From Spirochaetaceae bacterium (GTDB taxonomy: Bacteria > Spirochaetota > Spirochaetia > SZUA-6 > Bin103), in the NCBI GenBank assembly GCA_028821475.1, contig JAPPGB010000140.1, forward strand, positions 1-36,590: a DNA stretch of 36,590 bases, read 5' to 3'. The notes beneath the pieces were generated by a model that saw only the letters and a program-made list of their open reading frames with translations, had not been told where the DNA came from and ran no database searches. The translations under genes were made by a program, and so were the position numbers. Below are positions 1 to 7,477 of this stretch, piece by piece. How positions within the stretch are numbered: position 1 is the stretch's first letter; every line of letters starts with the position of its first letter.

Positions 1-24
1 AAATAGCCAGACCCCCCAGTCAGA

Positions 25-363
25 TCATGAGTCTTTCAGCGTGAGACGGCCCTGGCGCTTCAGCCCCTCGGCAACCGCGAATTCGGCGGCCACCTGCCCG
101 AACGTCCAACCGCCCGCCACCAGCAGGGCGCCCGGCTGCTCGCGCACCACCCGCGGCTGCGCATCCGGCACCAGCCAGCCGCGGCGGATGTCCTGCACGT
201 AGCCGGCCACCTGCCAGGCGCCGTGGGTGTCCACCCCGCACAGGTTGGCCCCGGCGACGTGGGCCGCGCACACGCGCGCGTTCGCCTCGCTCGCCCCGGC
301 CGCGACGAAAATCCGCGCGATGAAGTCGCGCAACTCGGCAAAGCTCACTACCCGGTCAGCCAT
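25..363 (-). pseudogene. Truncated malate/L-lactate dehydrogenase family (Ldh_2) N-terminal remnant
   Basis: The reading frame encodes about 112 residues from an ATG at 363. It matches the N-terminal domain of the Ldh_2 (malate/ureidoglycolate/L-lactate, NAD(P)-dependent) oxidoreductases: an opening helix VSFAELRDFIARIFVAAG, then GVDTHGAW, the usual substrate-site GxxSHG-like turn. Family members are about 330-360 residues, but here the frame stops at 25-27 just after AVAEGLKRQGR. The remaining bases up to the window edge do not continue the family in another frame that I can see. It therefore looks like a 5' fragment broken by a frameshift or deletion. It is divergent from the SDR at 505. 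The alternative is a sequencing or assembly indel near position 40. Family assignment is moderately certain; pseudogene status is inference. Confidence 0.6.
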
Positions 364-504
364 GGTGCCCCCCACGATCCCCGCGGGTGGCCACGTTCGT
401 CAACCACCGCGCCATCACCTCGGTCGACCGCGGCCCGCCGCGCTCGCGGACCGGCACTCGGGGTGCTTCTGTCGTTGCGGCGAAAGGTGATTCAATGCAG
501 AGCC

Positions 505-1281
505 ATGAAACTGCAGAACAGGGTTGCGCTGGTGACCGGCGCGGGACGCGGCATCGGACGCGCGATTGCGCTGGCGTTCGCCCGCGAGGGGGCCGACGTG
601 GCGGTGACGGCGCGTACCGCGGCCGAGATCGACAGGGTAGCGGCAGAAGTTACCGCCCTGGGCCGCTCCGCGGCGGCACTGGAGGTCGACCTGAGCGGAC
701 GCGCTGCGGCGATCGCTCTGCCGGAGCGGGTGGCAAACCACTTTCCGGCGGTCGACATCCTGGTGAACAACGCGGGCATCGGCAGCAACGCTTCCCCGCA
801 TCGCGTCGTCGACTACGACGACGCCTTTTGGGACCTGAGCCTGGCGGTCAACCTGACGGCACCCTACCTGCTCACCAAGGCGCTGGTGCCGGCGATGGTC
901 GAGCGCGGCTGGGGCCGGGTGATCAACATGGCCTCCGTTGCCGGCAAGCGCGGCCTGCTCGCCGCCGGTGCCTACACCGCCACCAAGCACGGCCTGATCG
1001 GGCTGACCCGCACCGCGGCCCTGGAGACGGCCGGCACCGGCGTTACGGTCAACGCCATCTGCCCCGGCGCCACCCGCACCGTCATGATGCTGCGGCGGCT
1101 CAAGGTGGACGCGGAGTTGCGCGGCGCGCCGGTCGGCGAGGTGGAGGCCAACATCAACCCGATGGGCCGGATGCTGGAGCCCGAGGAGATCGCCGAGCTG
1201 GCCGTCTATCTCGCCTCCGACGACGCGCGCGGCATGACCGGCCAGGCCCTCAACCTGTCCGGCGGCTCCACCATGCACTGA
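505..1281 (+). CDS. Short-chain dehydrogenase/reductase (classical SDR)
   Basis: A 258-residue classical SDR, of normal family length. It catalyses NAD(P)-dependent oxidation or reduction of a hydroxyl/keto group in the cytoplasm; the substrate cannot be read from sequence. Visible motifs are the cofactor loop TGAGRGIG at residues 11-18, the NNAG motif at 88-91, catalytic Ser144, and the YxxxK pair Tyr157/Lys161. The tail LNLSGGSTMH is typical of FabG-like enzymes. The ATG at 505 starts directly before the first beta strand. A purine-rich AAAGGTGA at 483-490 lies 14 nt upstream, which is rather far for a ribosome binding site. The gene is divergent from the Ldh_2 remnant; both could once have belonged to one sugar-acid or hydroxy-acid module, which is inference. 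Confidence 0.9.
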   Translation: MKLQNRVALVTGAGRGIGRAIALAFAREGADVAVTARTAAEIDRVAAEVTALGRSAAALEVDLSGRAAAIALPERVANHFPAVDILVNNAGIGSNASPHRVVDYDDAFWDLSLAVNLTAPYLLTKALVPAMVERGWGRVINMASVAGKRGLLAAGAYTATKHGLIGLTRTAALETAGTGVTVNAICPGATRTVMMLRRLKVDAELRGAPVGEVEANINPMGRMLEPEEIAELAVYLASDDARGMTGQALNLSGGSTMH

Positions 1282-1373
1282 CCCGAGGTTGCAGGGATGG
1301 AGACGGCAGGTAGTTGCTACACCGGCTGCGGAACGCCCGGACCCGATGGCTCGGACGAGAGGGGGGAGTCGTC

Positions 1374-3158
1374 ATGAAGCCGGACAAGCTGGCGGATTCG
1401 TCCGACGCCGGGAGTTTCACCCCGTTGCACAGAGCGGTGTTGGGCGGTCGCTTGCAGGAGGCGAAGAGGTTGCTGAACTGCGGCGCGGATGTCGACGAGA
1501 GGTTGGCAGGGCTCGGATGGACGCCGTTGTACATGGCCGCGGTACTGAGCGAATCCCCCAACCTGCTGGCGCTGCTGTTGGACCACGGCGCCGACGTGGA
1601 GGTGCGGGACTATCATGGCGCCACCGCGCTGCACGGTGCGGTGGAGTCGCGCAGGAGCCCGTGGGTGGTGGCATTGTTGCTCGACCACGGGGCCGACGTC
1701 GGCGCCAAGGACGAGGAGGGTCATACGCCGCTGCGGACGGCGGCGCGGTGGGCCACCGACCCCGAGGTGGTGGCGCTGCTGTTGGACCGCGGCGCGGACC
1801 TCACTGAGCGGGATTCGGAGGGCTTTACTCCGCTGCACGCGGCGGTGCGCCTCGGCCGGCAACCGCAGGTGGTGTCGTTGCTGCTGGATCGTGGTGCAGA
1901 CCTCCACGAGCGTTCCGAGACCGGCTCGACGACGTTGCAGATGGCGGCCTTCGTCGGCGCGGGACCAGCCGTGGTGAAGGTGTTGCTGGAACGGGGAGCG
2001 GACGTGAACGCATCGAGCAGACACGGCGAGACCGCGTTGCACGCGGTGGCGGGCGGGTGCCAGGATCCGGCGGTTGCGGCGTTGTTGCTGGACCACGGCG
2101 CCGACCTGGAAGCGCGCACTTCCGGCGGCGGGACGCCGCTGCACTTTGCGGTGCGAAAAGACGCGAAGACGGAACTACTACAGGTGCTGCTGGACCGCGG
2201 CGCGAATCCGAACGCACGCGGCAACGATGGCGGCACGCCGTTGCACGTGGCGGCGCAGGGAAGCGGGAATCCCGCCGTGGTGCCGCTGTTGCTGCGCCAC
2301 GGCGCTAGCGTCGATGTTCGAGCGCAGTTCGGCTGGACGCCGTTGCACGTGGCAGCCGCATGGAACCGGGACCCGGACGAGGTGGCGCGGCTGCTGGACC
2401 GCGGCGCGCTTCTCGAAGCTCGTACCGACGATGGACGGACACCGCTGCACGCGGCTGCGATCTGCGCCAATCAGCAGGCGATGGCGATATTGCTCAAGCA
2501 TGGAGCGGACATCCGCGCGCGGGCGTCAAACGGACGTGAACCGCTGCACGCCGCGGTAGAGAAGGAAGGTACCCCGGAGGGGGTGGCACTGCTGCTGGAC
2601 CACGGCGCGGACATCCGGGCACGCGACCATGATGACCGCACAGCGCTGCACATGGCAGCGCAGGCGAACTCGAACCCGCAGGTAACGGCGCTTCTGCTGG
2701 ACCGAGGCGCCGACATCACCGCGCGCGACGTTGTGGGCCAACAGCCGCTGCACGTGGCGGCCGGGACGAGCGGAAACCCGGAGGTGGTGGAGGTACTACT
2801 GAAGCGCGCTGCCGATCCCAACACTCGCGCCGTAGCCGGCTGGACGCCACTGCACGTGGCCGCCGGATGGACCAGCTTTCCGGAGGTGGTGCGACTGCTG
2901 CTGGAGCACGGCGCGGATCTGGAGGGGCAGACCGATGCCGGTCAGACTCCTCTGCACACGGCGGTCATGATCGGCCACCATCCGCAGGTGGTGGAGACAT
3001 TGCTCGACCGCGGCGCCGATCGTCGGATGCCGGACTACATCAGGTGGTCCCTCGCGGAATCGGTGCATCGGAACAAGAGCCTCCGCGACAGCGAGCTCGA
3101 CCGGCGCCTGCAGGACGATGAGTCGCACATCCGAGTCGAGCGGCCGGCCGGTCGATAG
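1374..3158 (+). CDS. Ankyrin-repeat protein, 16 repeats
   Basis: The 594-residue protein is almost entirely ankyrin repeats. I count 16 TPLH-type repeat starts (FTPLHRAV, WTPLYMAA, ATALHGAV and so on to QTPLHTAV). Most units are 34 residues rather than the usual 33, because of one extra residue in the loop before the second helix (for example GNPEVVEVLLKRAAD). A charged tail of about 45 residues closes the protein. There is no signal peptide or membrane segment, so a cytosolic or non-classically secreted protein-binding scaffold is likely. The ATG at 1374 is chosen because a strong GGGGGGAG ribosome binding site sits at 1361-1368; an upstream in-frame start at 1314 has none. The partner is unknown. 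Near-identical neighbouring repeats point to growth by internal duplication. Bacterial ankyrin proteins can target hosts, but nothing here shows that. Confidence 0.92.
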   Translation: MKPDKLADSSDAGSFTPLHRAVLGGRLQEAKRLLNCGADVDERLAGLGWTPLYMAAVLSESPNLLALLLDHGADVEVRDYHGATALHGAVESRRSPWVVALLLDHGADVGAKDEEGHTPLRTAARWATDPEVVALLLDRGADLTERDSEGFTPLHAAVRLGRQPQVVSLLLDRGADLHERSETGSTTLQMAAFVGAGPAVVKVLLERGADVNASSRHGETALHAVAGGCQDPAVAALLLDHGADLEARTSGGGTPLHFAVRKDAKTELLQVLLDRGANPNARGNDGGTPLHVAAQGSGNPAVVPLLLRHGASVDVRAQFGWTPLHVAAAWNRDPDEVARLLDRGALLEARTDDGRTPLHAAAICANQQAMAILLKHGADIRARASNGREPLHAAVEKEGTPEGVALLLDHGADIRARDHDDRTALHMAAQANSNPQVTALLLDRGADITARDVVGQQPLHVAAGTSGNPEVVEVLLKRAADPNTRAVAGWTPLHVAAGWTSFPEVVRLLLEHGADLEGQTDAGQTPLHTAVMIGHHPQVVETLLDRGADRRMPDYIRWSLAESVHRNKSLRDSELDRRLQDDESHIRVERPAGR

Positions 3159-3164
3159 CAGACG

Positions 3165-3431
3165 TCATCGTGCGGCGCACCCCGAGTGTTGGTAGTTTGC
3201 ACGGACCGACTCCCACACGCGGCGGTCCGGTCCACGTATTCGGCGGTGGTCCCGGGAGGCCACCTCGGTGTAGCGCACCGTTTGCTTGAGATCGACCAAC
3301 TGTGGCATCTGCGAGATGTGCCAGCACGGCTGGCCCCACCTGTGCACGGCGCCGCCGTCGACCGGCCAGCGCGGCACGGTGGGCGGCGCGTCGCTGCACC
3401 GCTTCACCGATAGCGGCACCTTGCTGATCAT
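3165..3431 (-). CDS. Hypothetical 88-residue protein downstream of uxuA-like gene
   Basis: I do not recognise the family. The ORF starts at ATG 3431, 25 nt after the stop of the uxuA-like gene on the same strand, so it may be its last operon member. Support is mainly compositional. By hand tally roughly four in five codon third positions are G or C, and the second positions are the least GC-rich, as expected for a real gene in this genome. The protein is rich in Trp, His and Arg (HRWGQPCWHISQMPQLVD in the middle, then a basic stretch around DHRRIRGPDRRVW). It has no signal peptide or membrane segment. No clear ribosome binding site precedes it. It could be a small intact gene or the tail of a decayed larger one. 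Confidence 0.4.
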   Translation of the reverse strand: MISKVPLSVKRCSDAPPTVPRWPVDGGAVHRWGQPCWHISQMPQLVDLKQTVRYTEVASRDHRRIRGPDRRVWESVRANYQHSGCAAR

Positions 3432-3456
3432 GGACTAGTGGCGACGGTTGGCGGCG

Positions 3457-4434
3457 CTACGCCGCGCGGCGGGCGACGTCGATCAGGGCGCGGATGTAGC
3501 CGATGGCGTAGGCGCGGCCGCGGTGGCCCCAGTCGGTGTCGTCCACCATGCGCGGCACGTGGTCGGTGATCAGGAAGCCGCCGAAGCCCACCTCGTGCAA
3601 CGCCTGCACCACGGCGAAGGTGTCGACGTTGCCCTCGTCGATGAAACACTCGTTGAAGCGGGGCACCTGGCCCTGCACGTCGCGAAAGTGCACGTACACG
3701 ATGCGCCCGCGGCCGCCGAAGTGGCGTACCGCGTCGAGCACGCCGTCCGGCCCCATCTCCGACCAGCAGCCCATGCAGAAGTCGAGCCCGTGGTACGGGC
3801 TGTCGAAGGTGTCGATGGCGCGCTTGAACCCGGCGAAGTTGCGGAAGATGCGCGCCACCCCGCCGAGCGACGGCACCGGCGGGTCGTCGGGATGCACCGC
3901 CAGCGTCACCCCCGCCTCCTTGGCTACCGGCAGCACCCGGCTCATGTAGTACTCGTAGTTGTCCCACATCTGTTGTTCGCTGAACTCGCGGACGTGCGTG
4001 AGCGGCGCGTCGGCGTGTTCGGCCAGGTCGAAACGGGTGCCGCCGGCACCGCCGCGCAACGGCGCCAGTCCGGGCGAGCGCCACACCTGGTTGGGCATCC
4101 AGTGGTAGCCGAGGATGGGGATGCCGGCGCGGCCCATGTTGCGGATGGTGGCCTGCATGTTGGCGATCTGCCGGTCGCGGCCCGGCAGGCCGAGCATGGC
4201 CCTGTCGTAGAAGCGCACCGGCACGTTCTCCAGGCACATCAGGCGCAGCTCGGCGGCATCGGCACGCGTGCGCAGCGCCAGCAGGTCGTCGTACTCCCAG
4301 CGCTGTTCGCCCGGCAGCCGGGGCGTGTTCATCAGAAAGTCGTCGGCGCCGAGCTGCTTGATGAATGCCAGCTTCTCGTCGGTGAGTTCGCTGAACTGGC
4401 CGAGCCCGATCCGCATCTCGTTTCGATCCCGCAT
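3457..4434 (-). CDS. uxuA: Mannonate dehydratase-like protein (UxuA family, TIM barrel)
   Basis: A 325-residue protein of the UxuA / xylose-isomerase-like TIM-barrel family. In characterised members it dehydrates D-mannonate to 2-keto-3-deoxygluconate in hexuronate breakdown, using a divalent metal. Conserved UxuA blocks are visible: LGYHWMPNQVWR, then AVHPDDPPVPS (metal and substrate side chains), GLDFCMGCWSEMG, YVHFRDVQG, and the end block FNECFIDEGNVDTF with ITDHVPRM. The length is shorter than the E. coli enzyme (394) but usual for the short subgroup. The ATG at 4434 is preceded by a perfect AGGAGG (complement at 4441-4446) with 6-nt spacing, so the upstream in-frame ATG at 4455 is not used. 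Only one uronate gene is seen here; neighbouring oxidoreductases may supply or remove sugar acids. It could also act on a related sugar acid. Confidence 0.82.
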   Translation of the reverse strand: MRDRNEMRIGLGQFSELTDEKLAFIKQLGADDFLMNTPRLPGEQRWEYDDLLALRTRADAAELRLMCLENVPVRFYDRAMLGLPGRDRQIANMQATIRNMGRAGIPILGYHWMPNQVWRSPGLAPLRGGAGGTRFDLAEHADAPLTHVREFSEQQMWDNYEYYMSRVLPVAKEAGVTLAVHPDDPPVPSLGGVARIFRNFAGFKRAIDTFDSPYHGLDFCMGCWSEMGPDGVLDAVRHFGGRGRIVYVHFRDVQGQVPRFNECFIDEGNVDTFAVVQALHEVGFGGFLITDHVPRMVDDTDWGHRGRAYAIGYIRALIDVARRAA

Positions 4435-4525
4435 GGGACACCTCCTTGTGGCCATACCGTACCAGAAAAAAAACCTGCGCGGACGCCTTGCATCGCATGA
4501 TCGGGTGCTGGTAGCATGACGGCAG

Positions 4526-4732
4526 TAGGGAGCTTCGCCGGACCTCTCTCCGATCGGAGAAGCTACCTTGCAGCACAGTACGTCACCTGAGGGGGAACTT
4601 GGGCCGATGGACAGTACGAGGGCCGCTCACTGAGGCGGCCACAGAAGTTCACACTGGGAACCACTGACTCGCCCTTCCCGAAGGCCGGGGAGAGCGGCGA
4701 GTTTGAGCTCTGTAGGTCCGGCGAGCTCCCTA
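4526..4732. mobile_element. Putative MITE-like element, 207 bp with 19/20-bp terminal inverted repeats and TA ends
   Basis: The left end TAGGGAGCTTCGCCGGACCT (4526-4545) and the right end AGGTCCGGCGAGCTCCCTA (4714-4732) are inverted copies that differ by a single extra T. The outermost bases on both sides are TA, which fits insertion at a TA dinucleotide as in the IS630/mariner superfamily. The interior has no ORF but several hairpins: a 14-bp perfect palindrome TCTCCGATCGGAGA (4547-4560), GGCCGC/GCGGCC (4621-4626/4635-4640), and ACTCGCC/GGCGAGT (4667-4673/4696-4702). The element fills the spacer between the Gfo/Idh gene and the uxuA-like gene, ending 15 nt from the former's stop codon. A structured RNA or a double terminator is the main alternative. 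Confidence 0.55.
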
Positions 4733-4747
4733 CCCCTTAGCCTCCGT

Positions 4748-5770
4748 TCAGTCCCACACTTTTTCCCAGCGTCCTGACGCCGCCGAGCGGTAGATCGCCA
4801 GCGCCGTGCGCAGTTCGCCGAGCGATGCCTCGGGCGGCGCCTCCGGCTCCTTGCCGTCCAGCACCGCGGCTTCGAAGTCCGCCAGCTCGGGGGCGAACGA
4901 CGCCGCGTAGCCGTGCTCGCCCGCAATCGGGCGGCCGCGCGGACGCTGCCGGTCGACCAGCGTCATGCCGCCGTCGAAACCGCCGTGAATCACGATTTCG
5001 CCCGCCGTACCGGTGAGCCGCCACCACGGCCCCGCCCATAGCGGCGCGTCGTGAGTAATCGCCTGGAAGCTCGCCACTACCCCGGACCGGAAGCGCAGCA
5101 GCGCGTGAGCGAGCGACTCGCCCTGCATCACCGGCACAACGCGGCCCGTGGTGGCAACCACCTCGTCCACTTCGCCGAGCCACATGCGCAGCGGGCGGAT
5201 CCAGTGCGCGCCGCCGTCCACCACCACGCCGCCGCCGGTGCGCGCCACCTCGTAGCGCCACGAGTCGCCGGGGTACCAGAACGGGTCGTGCAGCGCCTCG
5301 AACGAGGCGCGCGCGGTAACCGGCTCGCCGATCGCGCCCTCGGCCAGCAGGTCACGGGCGCGCACCACGTCGGGCCAGTACTGCGAATTCTCCGCCACCA
5401 TGAACACGGTGCCGGCGCGGCGGGCGGCCGCGCCGATGCGCTCGCATGCGTCCAGCGTCAGCGCCATCGGCTTCTCCAGCAGCACGTGCTTGCCGGCGGC
5501 GAATGCCTCGACCGCCAGCGCCTCGTGCAGGTCGTGCGGCACCATGATGTCCACCGCGTCGAAACCGCCGGCGGACAGCGCATGCTGCAACGAAACGAAC
5601 GTGCGCGCCCCGGTGCGCGCCGCGATCGCGGCGGCCGCGTCCGGGTCGGGGTCGATGGCCGCGGTGACGCGGGTGCGCGGCGCCGCGCGCTCGATGCCGT
5701 CGAGGTGGAAGCCGGCGATGCGCCCGCAGCCGACGAACGCGAGCCGCAGCAGGGCCGGGTCGGTGGTCAT
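4748..5770 (-). CDS. Gfo/Idh/MocA family oxidoreductase
   Basis: A 340-residue NAD(P)-dependent sugar or cyclitol dehydrogenase of the glucose-fructose oxidoreductase / inositol dehydrogenase family. The N-terminal Rossmann fold begins LRLAFVGCGRIAGFH with its GxGxxA-like nucleotide loop. VLLEKPMALT carries the family's EKP lysine. The C-terminal alpha/beta domain holds GGGVVVDGGAHWIRPLRMW, which contains the catalytic-region Asp and His. The substrate is unknown. The ATG at 5770 has no Shine-Dalgarno sequence, but a good promoter ends 8 nt before it, so the message may be leaderless. It is divergent from the aldo/keto reductase at 5881, and the shared 110-bp spacer suggests co-regulation. 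A 207-bp inverted-repeat element follows its stop codon. Confidence 0.9.
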   Translation of the reverse strand: MTTDPALLRLAFVGCGRIAGFHLDGIERAAPRTRVTAAIDPDPDAAAAIAARTGARTFVSLQHALSAGGFDAVDIMVPHDLHEALAVEAFAAGKHVLLEKPMALTLDACERIGAAARRAGTVFMVAENSQYWPDVVRARDLLAEGAIGEPVTARASFEALHDPFWYPGDSWRYEVARTGGGVVVDGGAHWIRPLRMWLGEVDEVVATTGRVVPVMQGESLAHALLRFRSGVVASFQAITHDAPLWAGPWWRLTGTAGEIVIHGGFDGGMTLVDRQRPRGRPIAGEHGYAASFAPELADFEAAVLDGKEPEAPPEASLGELRTALAIYRSAASGRWEKVWD

Positions 5771-5778
5771 GGAAAGCG

Positions 5779-5808
5779 ATTCTATGCGGCCACGACGGCC
5801 GCTGTCAG
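5779..5808 (-). promoter_or_regulatory. Promoter with palindromic operator in the spacer, for Gfo/Idh gene
   Basis: Read on the minus strand there is a -35 CTGACA (5808-5803), an 18-nt spacer and a -10 TAGAAT (5784-5779), followed after 8 nt by the ATG at 5770. The spacer is almost entirely a perfect inverted repeat, GCGGCC-GTCGT-GGCCGC (5802-5786), placed exactly where a repressor would block RNA polymerase. The predicted transcription start falls at or next to the start codon. Confidence 0.55.
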
Positions 5809-5880
5809 CCGGGCGGCACCGTACCCTTTGGGCTGTTGCCACCAGTCGGGTAAGGTGTAACGCCAACGGGAGGGAGAGCG

Positions 5881-6861
5881 ATGCGGTATCGGCAACTCGG
5901 GGCGAGCGGCGTGCGTGTTTCGGAGGTGGGGATCGGCGCGTTTCCGCTGTCCGGCTACTCCACCGACGACGAGGGCCGGCGCGTCGGCTGGAGCGGCGCG
6001 AGCGACGCGGAGGCGGTGGCCCTGATCCACCGCGCCGAGGAGCTGGGCATCAACCTCGTCGACAGCGCCGAGTCGTACGGCAACGGCCACAGCGAAGAGG
6101 TAGTGGGGAGCGCGCTGCGCGGGCGCCGCGACAAGTGGCTGATCGCCACCAAGGTCACCACCAACCTCGGCCTGGAGGCGGCGATGCCGAACCTGGCGGA
6201 GGCGGCGCGCCGGCGCATTCGCTCCGCCGCGGAGGGCAGCCTGCGGCGGCTGGCCTGCGACTGCATCGACCTCTACCAGCTCCACGCACTACCGCTGTCC
6301 GGCGCCCGGAGCGCGGTGATGGAAGAGCTCATGGCGCTGAAACAGCGCGGCCTGATCCGGCTGATCGGGGTGTCGAGCAACGAGGTGGCGGCGATTCGCC
6401 GGCTCGCGACGCTCGGCGACGTGGACATGCTGCAGGTGGGCTACAACCTGGTCGAACGGCGGGGGGCGGACACCCTGGACTACGCGCGCGGCGCGGGCAT
6501 GGGCACCCTAATCCGGGTGCCGCTGGCGAAGGGCATGCTCACCGGCAAGTACTTCACTGACTGGGAGCTGCCGGCCGACGACGTGCGCCACGAGCGGTTC
6601 TCGCGCGCGGACACCGCCGCCGCCTTCCGCCGGCTGCCGGAACTGGCATTCCTCGCCGAGCGGCGCACGATGCCGCAGGCCGCGCTACGCTTCACCCTCG
6701 ACCACCCGGGCACGAGTTGCGTGATCGCCGGCGCCAAGACGGTGGCACAGATCGAAGAGAACGCCGCCGCGGCGGACGTGCCCCCTCTCACCGCCGCCGA
6801 GTTGCGGCGCGCGCTGCCGCTGGTGGAGGGGTTGACCGTACCCAACTGGGCCGGGAACTGA
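5881..6861 (+). CDS. Aldo/keto reductase
   Basis: A 326-residue (alpha/beta)8 NADPH-dependent aldo/keto reductase of normal length. The full catalytic tetrad is visible: Asp61 and Tyr66 in LVDSAESYGNG, Lys91 in IATKV, and His135 in LYQLHAL. The C-terminal IAGAKTVAQIEENAAAADV is the typical cofactor-binding segment. It reduces an aldehyde or ketone, or oxidises a sugar alcohol; the substrate is not readable. The ATG at 5881 follows a purine-rich GGGAGGGAG ribosome binding site. The Nudix gene starts 4 nt after its stop, so the two are probably one transcript. It is divergent from the Gfo/Idh oxidoreductase, a pairing common in sugar-catabolic loci. Confidence 0.92.
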   Translation: MRYRQLGASGVRVSEVGIGAFPLSGYSTDDEGRRVGWSGASDAEAVALIHRAEELGINLVDSAESYGNGHSEEVVGSALRGRRDKWLIATKVTTNLGLEAAMPNLAEAARRRIRSAAEGSLRRLACDCIDLYQLHALPLSGARSAVMEELMALKQRGLIRLIGVSSNEVAAIRRLATLGDVDMLQVGYNLVERRGADTLDYARGAGMGTLIRVPLAKGMLTGKYFTDWELPADDVRHERFSRADTAAAFRRLPELAFLAERRTMPQAALRFTLDHPGTSCVIAGAKTVAQIEENAAAADVPPLTAAELRRALPLVEGLTVPNWAGN

Positions 6862-6865
6862 AGCG

Positions 6866-7327
6866 ATGGCACGCGCGACCGGCGCAGGCACGTTCGGCGT
6901 CGCCGTCAAGGCCGCGATCGTGCGTGGGCCGCGGCTGCTGGTGCTCTACAAGACGCCCGATGAGGCCCGCTCCGGTCCTGATCCCGATGTCAGGCTCGAT
7001 CTACCCGGCGGCCGGATCGAGTTCGGCGAGTCGCCGGCCGCGGCCCTGCGGCGCGAGGTCGCCGAGGAGACGTGGTTGCGGATCGAGCCGGTTGGCCCGC
7101 TCCACGTCTGGCACTACGTGAAGGAACGATTCCAGCTCGTGGGGATCGACTACCTGTGCGAGTACCGGTCCGGCGAGGTGATGTTGAGCGATGAGCACGT
7201 CGGATTCCGGTGGCTCACCGAGGAAGAACTCCGCCGACTCCACCCGGAGGAGCGACGGCAGTTCGCCGCAGCCTTCCGGTGCGGCCTCCGCCGGAATCTG
7301 TCTATTAATACATCTAATTTGATTTAG
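6866..7327 (+). CDS. Nudix hydrolase with variant Nudix box
   Basis: A 153-residue protein with one Nudix domain, which normally hydrolyses a nucleoside diphosphate linked to another group, using Mg2+ or Mn2+. The box starts at Gly49 (GRIEFGE) and continues REVAEETWL. All the Glu and Arg residues of the Gx5Ex7REUxEExGU pattern are present (Glu55, Arg63, Glu64, Glu67, Glu68), but the late Gly is Trp70. Metal ligands are kept, so activity is still expected. The ATG lies 4 nt after the aldo/keto reductase stop, implying coupling. The last codons (SINTSNLI) are markedly AT-rich compared with the rest, as if the 3' end were joined to the AT-rich spacer that follows. The substrate is unknown. Confidence 0.85.
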   Translation: MARATGAGTFGVAVKAAIVRGPRLLVLYKTPDEARSGPDPDVRLDLPGGRIEFGESPAAALRREVAEETWLRIEPVGPLHVWHYVKERFQLVGIDYLCEYRSGEVMLSDEHVGFRWLTEEELRRLHPEERRQFAAAFRCGLRRNLSINTSNLI

Positions 7328-7477
7328 AATGACTAATCCTCCTCAGAATACATCAATAAAGATTTCTAAATAAGCCACACCGGTTGACGTCCCCGTCTCC
7401 TTTGATCATCTTATAAGAAGAAATAGATGATTCCTTAAGGCCGATAATTGCCTGAAACGAATCGGAGTCTTTATGTT
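7328..7477. other. AT-rich intergenic stretch upstream of hipBA
   Basis: These 150 bp, and the last 30 bp or so of the Nudix gene, are strikingly AT-rich against the surrounding sequence. They hold two short perfect palindromes, CTTATAAG (7410-7417) and CCTTAAGG (7433-7440), and a -10-like GATAAT (7443-7448), with no convincing -35. No E. coli-type HipB operator (TATCC-N8-GGATA) is present. The composition suggests a junction of acquired DNA or an autoregulated toxin-antitoxin promoter. Confidence 0.5.

Noticed and set aside
1374-3158. CRISPR-like array from regularly spaced repeats
   Set aside because: The about 102-bp periodicity is the ankyrin codon repeat in a long open frame with coding motifs.
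7328-7477. E. coli-type HipB operators
   Set aside because: No TATCC-N8-GGATA site is found; only shorter unrelated palindromes.
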